Source of the DNA: Actinomycetes bacterium
Lineage (GTDB): Bacteria > Actinomycetota > Acidimicrobiia > Acidimicrobiales > Acidimicrobiaceae
Direction: 5' to 3'
Length of the DNA: 6,911 bases
NCBI GenBank assembly: GCA_021790495.1
Contig: JAJYGZ010000223.1
Location: 1-6,911, forward strand
Shown piece after piece: positions 1-6,040 of this stretch (its first letter is position 1; every line of letters starts with the position of its first letter). The notes beneath the pieces are model-generated. The model was not told where the DNA came from and did not search any database. It saw only the letters and a program-made list of their open reading frames with translations. A program made the position numbers and the translations under genes.

Positions 1-931
1 GTTGCGCAGAGCCGGGATAGACGGCGAGATCCTGGTGCTCAGCGAGGCGCCACCGGAAGCTTTAGCTTTGGCGGCCGAGTATGACATCTCGGTGACCGTA
101 TACAGTGCCGAGGGCGCCAAATTCGCCAGCGCGGTACGGGATGCCCACGGGCGCGGTTCCAGCCTCAAGATGCACCTCAAAGTGGATACCGGAATGTATC
201 GCGTCGGAGTCTCGGCACAGGGTCTCGACGAAGTCGCAGATGCTGCGCGCGCGGGCAACCTTGAGGGAGTATGGAGCCATTTTGCGGTCGCGGACGGAAC
301 TTCGAACCAAGACATAGAGTTCACAAAATTGCAGATCGATCGCTTTTTGGAGGCGCTTCAAAAGCTTTCGGCACGCGGCTTTGTCCCCAAGCAGACCCAT
401 ATTTCAAACACTGCCGGGCTGCTTAATTACCCGGAGGCGCGATTTAGCAAAGTACGGGCTGGGATTGGACTTTATGGCTATTTGCCTGGCGAAACCGCAA
501 ACCCGATCGCGTTGTTGCCGGTGCTGTCGCTGATAAGCAAAGTCGTCTTCATCAAGGAGGTTGACGCCTCCGAGCGGCCATCCTATGGAAGGTATCGTCC
601 CCTTGCGAAAAAGTCATTTATCGCCACGATTCCCATCGGGTATGCCGACGGGGTTCCGCGGGCGTTATTCGCCGGAGGCGGAGAGGTATTGATAAACGGC
701 CGGCGGTACCCCTTGGCGGGAATGGTGACCATGGATCAGATCGTGATCGACCTTGGCGATGACGGGGACGTGTCACTTGGCGACAGAGTGGTGCTGATTG
801 GGACATCGGGCCCCGAGCGCATCGGCGCGGATGAGTGGGCGCAAAGGTGCGCCTCCATTTCCTGGGAGATCCTATGCGGAATCTCAAAGCGCATTCCTAG
901 GCGAACCATAGGTGAGACAAGTGGACACTAG
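1..931 (+). CDS. alr: Alanine racemase, C-terminal ~309 residues (5' end outside window)
   Basis: PLP-dependent enzyme that interconverts L- and D-alanine in the cytoplasm, supplying D-Ala for peptidoglycan. The reading frame enters from the left edge: the first residues (LRRAGIDGEILVL) match an internal family segment, so the TTG at 2 is not a true start. About 70 N-terminal residues, including the PLP-binding lysine, are missing. Visible landmarks, numbered from base 2, are the barrel motif HLKVDTGMYRVGV (about 58-70), the RAGIGLYGY strand, SYGRY near 195, and IPIGYADGVPR with the family's second catalytic base, Tyr214. The C-terminal beta domain has GMVTMDQIVID, where Met244 lies in the substrate-pocket loop. 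The gene ends at TAG 929-931 and overlaps the next gene, which implies co-transcription. Identity is secure; only the N-terminus is unseen. Confidence 0.95.
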   Translation, partial: LRRAGIDGEILVLSEAPPEALALAAEYDISVTVYSAEGAKFASAVRDAHGRGSSLKMHLKVDTGMYRVGVSAQGLDEVADAARAGNLEGVWSHFAVADGTSNQDIEFTKLQIDRFLEALQKLSARGFVPKQTHISNTAGLLNYPEARFSKVRAGIGLYGYLPGETANPIALLPVLSLISKVVFIKEVDASERPSYGRYRPLAKKSFIATIPIGYADGVPRALFAGGGEVLINGRRYPLAGMVTMDQIVIDLGDDGDVSLGDRVVLIGTSGPERIGADEWAQRCASISWEILCGISKRIPRRTIGETSGH

Positions 932-1535
932 CGCGAGTGAGCCAAGCACTAAAGACCGCGTCGGCCAACTCGAGGTGCTTATGGGACGTGCATCGTCCTG
1001 TGTCGCATGCGAATTGTCCGCGACGCGAACCAAGGTGGTTTTCGGGCAAGGATCTGAGAATTCGCCGCTTATGTTTGTCGGCGAGGGCCCGGGAGCGAGC
1101 GAGGATCTGGCCGGTCTGCCTTTTGTCGGTCGTTCGGGAAAGCTACTTGACCGCCTGATAGACGAAGAGCTCGGACTTTCGCGCCAGGATGTCTATATCG
1201 CCAATATCGTCAAGTGCCGGCCCCCTGACAACCGCAACCCGCTGCCCATCGAAGTGGCGACATGCACCCCGTATCTCGTCGGCCAAATCGGCATCATCAA
1301 CCCGAGCTTGATTGTGGCGCTTGGAGCCGTGGCGGCGAAGTTTCTTATCGGCCCCGCCATCTCAATTACCGCCGCTCGCGGAAGGTTCTTCGAGTCGGAC
1401 TTCGGCGTGGTTATGCCGATGTATCATCCCGCGTATGGGCTCCGGCAAGGGGCGAGCGCGATTACGGCGATGCGCGCGGATATCGTCTCGGCAAAGCTTT
1501 ACTTGGTCCAAAAAGGCGCATGGGTCGGGCGGTGA
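921..1535 (+). CDS. Family 4 uracil-DNA glycosylase (iron-sulfur type)
   Basis: Base-excision repair enzyme that cuts uracil from DNA after cytosine deamination or dUTP misincorporation. From the GTG at 921 it has about 204 residues, usual for family 4. Four cysteines in the family's Fe-S spacing are visible: C27 and C30 (SCVACELS), C99 (KCRPPDNRNP) and C115 (ATCTPYL). The uracil-pocket motif GEGPGASED lies at about 54-62, PFVGRSGKLLD at about 67-77, and the DNA-interacting HPAYGLR loop begins at H169. Two starts are possible. GTG 912 gives three more residues and a 20-base overlap with alr. GTG 921 gives an 11-base overlap and sits behind AGGTGAG (910-916), which resembles a Shine-Dalgarno sequence, so I prefer 921. 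The gene sits inside the alr-tsaE junction, where Actinobacteria do not usually carry it, and appears translationally coupled on both sides. Confidence 0.92.
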   Translation: MDTSASEPSTKDRVGQLEVLMGRASSCVACELSATRTKVVFGQGSENSPLMFVGEGPGASEDLAGLPFVGRSGKLLDRLIDEELGLSRQDVYIANIVKCRPPDNRNPLPIEVATCTPYLVGQIGIINPSLIVALGAVAAKFLIGPAISITAARGRFFESDFGVVMPMYHPAYGLRQGASAITAMRADIVSAKLYLVQKGAWVGR

Positions 1536-2032
1536 ACCTATTTGTATCGATAACGCGATCTCCGGAAGAGACTGAAAAGGCCGGGGAGGTACTTGGCCGC
1601 GCCCTAGAGATCGGCGACGTGGTGCTTCTAATCGGGGAGCTCGGCGCCGGCAAAACCGCTTTTAGCCGAGGGGTAGCCCGCGGCCTTGGCGTCAGAGATC
1701 GCGTCACCTCTCCGACCTTTGTTCTGGTGCGAAACTACCAAGGCTCAAAAGAGTTGGTCCACGCGGATCTGTATCGCTTGGGAGACGGAGCGCTTTTTGA
1801 CTTGCAAATGCTGGAACTTGGCATGCCCGACGTCGTCACGGTGATCGAATGGGGCGACAGGGCGGCTGGCAGTTTCGAATACCTGCGCCCGCTGACAATC
1901 AGGTTTATCCCCCAAAACAACCCCGACGTACGTGTACTCCGTTACGAGGGGGATCCCGATGCGTGGTCGTTGCGGTTGTCCAGGGCGGGTTTGGAGATTC
2001 GAACGTTAGATTGGCCATTGCCCGAGAACTGA
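1520..2032 (+). CDS. tsaE: tRNA t6A biosynthesis ATPase TsaE
   Basis: Small P-loop ATPase that binds the TsaB-TsaD complex and drives cycles of t6A37 synthesis on tRNA. From ATG 1520 it is 170 residues, close to the family norm of 150-170. Visible motifs are Walker A GELGAGKT with K45, the switch-like TSPTFVLVRNY (63-73), HADLYRL (81-87) and the aromatic EWGDR motif (110-114), all characteristic of TsaE. The start is ambiguous. ATG 1520 overlaps the glycosylase gene by 16 bases and has only a weak AAAAGG upstream. GTG 1532 would give the classic 4-base GTGA stop/start overlap and a protein four residues shorter. Either way the gene is coupled to udg. The open frame extends back to 1262 inside udg, but that part does not resemble TsaE and is not counted. 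The C-terminal ~45 residues beyond the ATPase core are less conserved. Confidence 0.93.
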   Translation: MGRAVNLFVSITRSPEETEKAGEVLGRALEIGDVVLLIGELGAGKTAFSRGVARGLGVRDRVTSPTFVLVRNYQGSKELVHADLYRLGDGALFDLQMLELGMPDVVTVIEWGDRAAGSFEYLRPLTIRFIPQNNPDVRVLRYEGDPDAWSLRLSRAGLEIRTLDWPLPEN

Positions 2033-2053
2033 GATTCATGAAAATGGCTTCGA

Positions 2054-2060
2054 GGGAGGT
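2054..2060 (+). promoter_or_regulatory. Strong ribosome binding site that fixes the TTG start of tsaB
   Basis: GGGAGGT lies 8 bases before TTG 2069 and is close to the perfect anti-16S complement. No ATG or GTG in the tsaB frame lies nearby upstream, so this site decides an otherwise doubtful TTG start. Confidence 0.75.
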
Positions 2061-2068
2061 CCTTCGCA

Positions 2069-2773
2069 TTGAACCGTTCCCAAGAGATTTACTTGGTCGT
2101 CGATACGGTAGCCGACCCCGCGGTTTTCGCGATCTATCGAGATTCGACGCCATTGCTATGGCACCAGATTTGGATTGGTCGCAAAGTTCTCGCTGAAATG
2201 GGCGACTTTTTCCGTCGCGCCCTTGGCGACTCACTTGGACTTGCCAGCGAGATTACCCGTATTTGCGTGGCGGTCGGACCGGGTGGATTTTCTGGCAGCC
2301 GCATTGGCGTCGCCGGCGCGAAATCTCTCGCCTTTTCGCTCGGCGTCAAGGTGAGCATTTTCGACCACCAGGAGGCTTTGGGCTATGCTGCCCGCGCCGA
2401 GCTTGGATCTTGCGATGGCCGCCCCTTGGCGGTAATTTCCGATGCGCGTCGCGGCCAGTGTCACCTCTATCTAGCTGGTAGCCTCGGCAACTTTAGCGAG
2501 ACCATGGAAAATGCGGAGTGCGATCGCAGAATTGCCGAGCTTGGGCGATGTGCTCTCGTCGGAGATGCGGCGAGTGCAGCCGCAGGTCGGCTCGGCGAAG
2601 CCGTCGCAGTCGAGTTGGGACCCGTGAGCCTCTCAACGCTGTCGCCAGCGGGGCTCGGCGCTTACCTTTCCGAGCTGTTTGACGCCACCGAAGCTCTATC
2701 GCCCGAACTTGTGGAAGTTCGCTACTCCCGGGAATACCTCGCGAGGGCAAATTTTGACACCGCTCGTTCTTAG
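2069..2773 (+). CDS. tsaB: tRNA t6A biosynthesis protein TsaB
   Basis: Non-catalytic ASKHA-fold partner that dimerises with TsaD and scaffolds the bacterial t6A37 complex. It is 234 residues, typical for TsaB. Recognisable parts are the N-terminal strand IYLVVDT (7-13), the family signature in the form GPGGFSGSRIGVAGAKSLA (70-88), SDARRGQ (124-130) and a C-terminal segment PELVEVRYSREYLA like the conserved TsaB tail. The signature is more diverged than usual: most homologues read GPGSFTGLRIG. The N-terminal DT is followed by V, where many homologues have S. Position between tsaE and rimI/tsaD supports the call. The start is TTG 2069. The gap to tsaE is 36 bases, which is compatible with one transcript. 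A long imperfect palindrome lies early in the coding region (2129-2182). Confidence 0.88.
   Translation: MNRSQEIYLVVDTVADPAVFAIYRDSTPLLWHQIWIGRKVLAEMGDFFRRALGDSLGLASEITRICVAVGPGGFSGSRIGVAGAKSLAFSLGVKVSIFDHQEALGYAARAELGSCDGRPLAVISDARRGQCHLYLAGSLGNFSETMENAECDRRIAELGRCALVGDAASAAAGRLGEAVAVELGPVSLSTLSPAGLGAYLSELFDATEALSPELVEVRYSREYLARANFDTARS
2129..2182 (+). repeat. 54-base imperfect inverted repeat inside tsaB
   Basis: The stretch is centred between 2155 and 2156. The core is GCCAT (2149-2153) and ATGGC (2158-2162) around a TGCT loop. Reading outward, 18 of 27 opposed positions are Watson-Crick complements and three more are G-U compatible. In RNA this could fold into a long bulged hairpin starting about 60 bases after the tsaB start. 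Function is unknown. It could be an accident of codon choice. Confidence 0.5.
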
Positions 2774-2787
2774 ACCGGCCACTACAG

Positions 2788-2803
2788 TGCCGCGCGCGCG
2801 GCA
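2788..2803 (+). promoter_or_regulatory. Perfect 16-base palindrome between tsaB and the MATE gene
   Basis: TGCCGCGCGCGCGGCA is fully self-complementary, with an alternating CG core. It starts 15 bases after the tsaB stop codon and ends 11 bases before the MATE ATG. It could be a dimeric-repressor operator, or an RNA hairpin with a 6-bp stem and 4-base loop. No T-run follows on the + strand, so it does not look like a standard intrinsic terminator. The palindrome is seen; its role is inference. Confidence 0.45.
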
Positions 2804-2814
2804 AAAGACCGAGA

Positions 2815-4158
2815 ATGCCCTATTCGATGGGTGAGCCGAGTCGTCCGCCGACCTCGCTGGTTCGCGAGACGCTGGCCTTTGCGGTTCCGACGCTGGCCAC
2901 GCTGATCGCCGAGCCAGTTTTTCTTGCCGCGGACTCGGTCATTGTGGGGCATCTTGGCATCGCGCAACTTGGCGCTTTGGCCACTGCCTCCGCCATTCTC
3001 ACCCTTGTCACCTCGTCCTTCATTGTGCTGGCTTATGGCACTACTTCGCGGGTAGCGCGCTTGATCGGTGCGGGGAATGCCGCCGGAGCCTTCGAAGTGG
3101 GCGTGGCGTCTACCTGGGCCGCGGTAATTTTGGGCGCGATTTTATCGGCAGTGCTGGCGCTTTTTGGTCGTGAGGCCCTTGTGCTTCTCAAAACCCCGTC
3201 AGAGGTGCTCCCCTTCGCGGTGGTCTACTTGAAGATCTCGGCCATCGGGGTTCCATTCGTGTTGCTGAGCCTTGCCGGAATCGGAGTTTTGCGGGGGGTA
3301 GGCAATTCGCGAGGACCAATGCAGATCCAGGTGGCTGGCTATCTGCTCAACATAGTTCTCAATCTTTGGCTGGTCTGGGGGGTTGGACTTGGCATCGCTG
3401 GATCGGCACTTGGGACCGTATTGTCACAGGCCGCGCTGGCCGCTGCGTATTTTGTAATGGTTCGGAAGCTAGCGAGAAGTCGCCAAGTTTCCCTGAAGCC
3501 CCATCTTGGTGGAATCGCCAATATATTCGCCACCGGGGTATCGCTGATCGTCCGGACAGTTAGTTTTCGCATTGCCATCTTGCTTGCTACCTGGGTCGCA
3601 GAGTCGCTGGGAACGGTCTCGCTGGCGGCATTCGGCGCCGCGATGACGGTGTGGACGGTGGTCGTTTTCGTCCTGGACTCGGTCGCCATCGCCGCGCAAG
3701 TGAGTTTCGCTAAGAGCGTCGGGGCCGGTCGCCTTCAAGAAGCGCGTGACGCCACGGTAACGTTTATGCGCCTAGCGGTGGTCTTTGGCTTGGTCACCGG
3801 CGCGGTCTTGGCCGCCTTCGCATGGGTCATACCGGGGGCCTTCGTCACCGACCCCACCACCCGTCGCTTGATCACGAACCTGCTTCTCATCGAAGCGATC
3901 CTCCAGCCGCTCGCATCGCTGGCGTTCATGCTGGACGGCATATTAATTGGAGTGGGCGATTTCACTTATTTGGGGTTCGCTGCGGTAGCTTCTCTCGGTG
4001 CCTTTGTGCCCGGCGCACTGGAAGTTCGTTACGTTTTTCACAACGCGCAGAGCCTGTGGATCGCCATCGGGATTTTTATGCTGGCCCGAGTGGCGACACT
4101 TGCGAGCCGCATCGGGCAGCGCGACTGGCTTGCTTGGCCAAATAAGGGAACCAAGTAG
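2815..4158 (+). CDS. MATE-family efflux transporter, DinF-like
   Basis: Integral inner-membrane cation antiporter of the multidrug and toxic compound extrusion family; substrate not predictable. It is 447 residues, typical of the family, with about twelve hydrophobic segments in two halves separated by a basic cytoplasmic loop near 215-232 (MVRKLARSRQ). TM1 carries the DinF-type signature: Pro25, then EPVFLAADSVIVGHLG (33-48) with Asp40, matching the Pro/Asp pair important for H+ coupling in archaeal DinF-like MATE structures. Later motifs are GVLRGVGNSRGPMQ, NIVLNLWLVWGVGLGIAGSALGT and DGILIGVGD from Asp374. The TM5 position that is Asp in some DinF-like homologues appears as Asn (VLN). ATG 2815 has a poor ribosome site; ATG 2827 is an alternative. 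It sits between tsaB and rimI, which are normally adjacent, and has no evident link to t6A synthesis. Confidence 0.93.
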   Translation: MPYSMGEPSRPPTSLVRETLAFAVPTLATLIAEPVFLAADSVIVGHLGIAQLGALATASAILTLVTSSFIVLAYGTTSRVARLIGAGNAAGAFEVGVASTWAAVILGAILSAVLALFGREALVLLKTPSEVLPFAVVYLKISAIGVPFVLLSLAGIGVLRGVGNSRGPMQIQVAGYLLNIVLNLWLVWGVGLGIAGSALGTVLSQAALAAAYFVMVRKLARSRQVSLKPHLGGIANIFATGVSLIVRTVSFRIAILLATWVAESLGTVSLAAFGAAMTVWTVVVFVLDSVAIAAQVSFAKSVGAGRLQEARDATVTFMRLAVVFGLVTGAVLAAFAWVIPGAFVTDPTTRRLITNLLLIEAILQPLASLAFMLDGILIGVGDFTYLGFAAVASLGAFVPGALEVRYVFHNAQSLWIAIGIFMLARVATLASRIGQRDWLAWPNKGTK

Positions 4159-4291
4159 CGCCTTTTGCCAACTTTCGCTCGGGCACTCGTACGCAACGCG
4201 GCAGTGGGCCTATGCTTGTTCTATCACCTTTTGATTTAACACAACCGATGCAAGGTGGCTCTATAGGGGATTGTGTTGTGGATCGCGGTAG
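4159..4291 (+). promoter_or_regulatory. Intergenic region before rimI with interleaved inverted repeats
   Basis: These 133 bases are AT-richer than the genes. CACCTT (4225-4230) pairs with AAGGTG (4252-4257). AACACAACC (4238-4246) pairs with the 4268-4277 segment ending TTGTGTT, leaving A4270 as a single bulge. The two helices interleave, so an H-type pseudoknot is topologically possible about 14 bases before the rimI GTG. A -35-like TTAACA (4236-4241) and a -10-like TATAGG (4262-4267) are separated by 20 bases, too long for a confident promoter. I see no convincing terminator after the MATE gene. Confidence 0.35.
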
Positions 4292-4879
4292 GTGGAAGGC
4301 AAATTGGTAAGCAATACAACCGACCGGAGCCGTTCGATCACGCCGCGCGATATTCATATCGAGGCGATGCGCAAGAAGGATCTGGTTCGGATCACCGAGA
4401 TTGAAGCGCAGGTTTACCCGACCCCGTGGAGCGCGCGGGTCTTTCTTTCCGAGCTTTCCCATCGGCGGGAGCGGTCTTATTCAGTCGCGCGTTTGGATTC
4501 TGAGATCGTTGGATATTCGGGCGTAATGTACATTCTTGAGGACGCTCACATTACCAATATTGCGGTTGACCCTGCTTACCAGCGTCGCCATGTCGGTTCT
4601 GTGCTTATGCATTCGCTCATATTCGAGGCCATCGATTATGGATCGAAAAACCTGACTCTCGAAGTTCGAGTTTCCAACCAAGGCGCCCAGAGAATGTATC
4701 AAAGCTTCGGATTTATGCCGGTCGGGGTGCGCAAGGGGTATTACCAGGAGAACAACGAGGACGCCATAATAATGTGGGCCTATGATATCGATGGCCCGGC
4801 CTTTATCGATCGGGTCAATGAGGTAGCTGCGGCCCGTTCCCTCGGGCCGCGTCGGCGCCGCCGTCGTTGGCCGCTTTAG
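4292..4879 (+). CDS. rimI: Ribosomal-protein-alanine N-acetyltransferase RimI (GNAT family)
   Basis: Transfers acetyl from acetyl-CoA to protein N-termini; the classical substrate is ribosomal protein S18. The GNAT domain spans about 21-165: YPTPWS (42-47), the strand HITNIAVDPAYQRR (86-99), LEVRVSNQGAQRMYQSFGF (123-141) with Glu124 and Tyr136 matching the catalytic pair described for Salmonella RimI, and GYYQENNEDAIIM. The acetyl-CoA loop reads QRRHVGS: His100 replaces the first glycine of the usual QxxGxG/A. At 195 residues it exceeds the usual ~150, with about 20 extra at the N-terminus and about 30 at the C-terminus, including six arginines (187-192). GTG 4292 directly follows an in-frame stop. 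TTG 4304, behind GGAAGG (4294-4299), is an equally defensible start. Neighbouring tsaB and tsaD support RimI over other GNATs. Confidence 0.9.
   Translation: MEGKLVSNTTDRSRSITPRDIHIEAMRKKDLVRITEIEAQVYPTPWSARVFLSELSHRRERSYSVARLDSEIVGYSGVMYILEDAHITNIAVDPAYQRRHVGSVLMHSLIFEAIDYGSKNLTLEVRVSNQGAQRMYQSFGFMPVGVRKGYYQENNEDAIIMWAYDIDGPAFIDRVNEVAAARSLGPRRRRRRWPL
4829..4850 (+). other. Perfect 8-bp GC hairpin at the 3' end of rimI
   Basis: GCGGCCCG (4829-4836) and CGGGCCGC (4843-4850) form an uninterrupted stem around a six-base loop, TTCCCT. It lies within the coding region, about 27 bases before the stop. No T-run follows, so it is not a standard intrinsic terminator. It could slow RNA polymerase, block 3' exonuclease decay, or simply reflect GC-rich coding for the arginine-rich tail. 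Confidence 0.5.
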
Positions 4880-4942
4880 ATTCTGCCTTTGCGCTGGCCC
4901 TCTAGTTGAAGTCGGCTGACGTGCTAGCGGGACGCAATTAGG

Positions 4943-5953
4943 TTGGCTTCGGTGTCTGGACTGCTTTTGGGAATCGAAACTTCGTGCGATGAAACAGCCG
5001 CCGCCTTGGTGGATGCGTCGGGACGCGTGCTCTCTTCGGTAATAGCTTCGCAGATCGCTATCCATTCGAATTTCGGCGGTGTGGTGCCCGAACTTGCCTC
5101 GCGTGCCCATGAGCAGTCAATTCTCCAGGTGGTTCGGGAGGCTTTTGTTATCGCGGGACTTGAGCCCGCCGCTTCGCAACTCGACGCAGTCGCGGTAACC
5201 AAGGGCCCTGGATTGGCCGGAGCCCTAATGGTCGGAGTCGCGGCAGCCAAGGCGCTAGCGCTTGGGTGGGGCGTGCCGCTGGTCGGAGTCAATCACTTGG
5301 AGGGCCATATCTTCGCCTTGGAGCTCGATGAAGTCGTCGTGCGATTTCCCATCGCGGTTCTGGTGGTCTCGGGTGGCCACACCATGGTTGTTCGCGTCCA
5401 AGAGCGCGGCGTCTACCAGATTCTTGGCGAGACCCTCGATGACGCGGCAGGCGAAGCTTTCGATAAGGTAGCGAGATTTCTCGGCCTGGGTTATCCCGGC
5501 GGGCCCGAGATAGAGCGCGTCGCATCCGATGGAAATCCCAAGGCGGTTCGCATTCCCCGAGCCAAGACGAAGGGCATCTATGACTTCTCCTTTTCGGGGC
5601 CCAAGACTTCTGTGGTCAATTTTGTGCGCGCAAATCCGTCGATTGCGATCTCCGATGTCGCGGCGTCATTTCAAAGTTCGGTGGTAGAGGTGCTAGTTGA
5701 GCGTACCATTGCCGCAGCAGTGGCTACTGGATGTGTTGGAATCGGCCTTTCGGGCGGCGTCGGCGCGAACACTTTGCTCCGGGAGCGGTTGGAGCAGCTT
5801 GGCTTTCGGGCGGGATTGGCGACATACATCCCCAAAAAGGTGAATTGTACCGATAATGGCGCGATGATCGCCTCGGCTGGGAGGTTTATTCTGGAGCGCT
5901 ATGGGCCTTCGGACGCCGATATGGACGCCTATCCCTCGCTCCGCCTTGCGTGA
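4943..5953 (+). CDS. tsaD: tRNA N6-adenosine threonylcarbamoyltransferase TsaD
   Basis: Catalytic subunit that transfers the threonylcarbamoyl group from TC-AMP to A37 of tRNA, in complex with TsaB and TsaE. It is 336 residues, full length. Conserved motifs run in order: GIETSCDETAAALVD (10-24), GGVVPELASRAHEQ (45-58), KGPGLAGALMVGVAAAKALA (87-106), metal-binding NHLEGH with His118 and His122, VSGGHTMVV, LDDAAGEAFDKVARFLGLGYPGGP, FSFSGPKTSV (usually SGLKT), SGGVGAN, and CTDNGAMIA with the metal-ligand Asp. TTG 4943 is the first start after an in-frame stop at 4925. GTG 4952, behind AGGTTGG (4940-4946), would shorten the protein by three residues and may be the real start. A 63-base gap from rimI shows no clear promoter, so the gene probably rides on the upstream transcript. 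Confidence 0.96.
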   Translation: MASVSGLLLGIETSCDETAAALVDASGRVLSSVIASQIAIHSNFGGVVPELASRAHEQSILQVVREAFVIAGLEPAASQLDAVAVTKGPGLAGALMVGVAAAKALALGWGVPLVGVNHLEGHIFALELDEVVVRFPIAVLVVSGGHTMVVRVQERGVYQILGETLDDAAGEAFDKVARFLGLGYPGGPEIERVASDGNPKAVRIPRAKTKGIYDFSFSGPKTSVVNFVRANPSIAISDVAASFQSSVVEVLVERTIAAAVATGCVGIGLSGGVGANTLLRERLEQLGFRAGLATYIPKKVNCTDNGAMIASAGRFILERYGPSDADMDAYPSLRLA

Positions 5954-6004
5954 TTCCATGGCGATGACGCGTCGGACGTGGCTCTTTAGGGGCATTTTTA
6001 GCTT

Positions 6005-6031
6005 TTAGCACTCAGGGGTAGAGAGTGCTAA
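6005..6031 (+). promoter_or_regulatory. CIRCE operator (HrcA binding site)
   Basis: TTAGCACTC (6005-6013), a 9-base spacer, and GAGTGCTAA (6023-6031) match the CIRCE consensus in all 18 arm positions. HrcA repressor binds CIRCE and is released on heat shock, so groESL here should be HrcA-controlled. The site lies 54 bases before the groES start and overlaps or abuts the likely promoter. Confidence 0.97.
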
Positions 6032-6040
6032 GCGAAGTAC

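Noticed and set aside
1262..1519. An open frame continuing upstream of tsaE through most of the udg 3' half
   Set aside because: It lies wholly inside the conserved glycosylase gene in another frame, and the translated extension has no TsaE-like features.
2038..2196. 53-codon ATG frame starting between tsaE and tsaB
   Set aside because: The strong ribosome site at 2054-2060 serves the tsaB TTG. The short frame overlaps the tsaB coding region and its peptide is Arg-rich without family features.
3339..3689. Minus-strand frame of 116 codons in the MATE gene
   Set aside because: Low-complexity Thr/Ala/Ser-rich composition and complete overlap with transmembrane coding mark it as a shadow.
4165..4216. 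Promoter-like TTGCCA and TATGCT after the MATE gene
   Set aside because: The spacing between them is about 40 bases and neither has a partner at 16-18 bases.
4481..5110. 209-codon minus-strand open frame across rimI and tsaD
   Set aside because: It is antisense to two well-conserved genes and has no recognisable domain; long antisense frames are expected in GC-rich coding DNA.
5981..6006. Possible terminator after tsaD (GCTC/GGGC followed by T-rich sequence)
   Set aside because: The stem is only four pairs including one G-T, too weak to call, although the T-rich run is suggestive.
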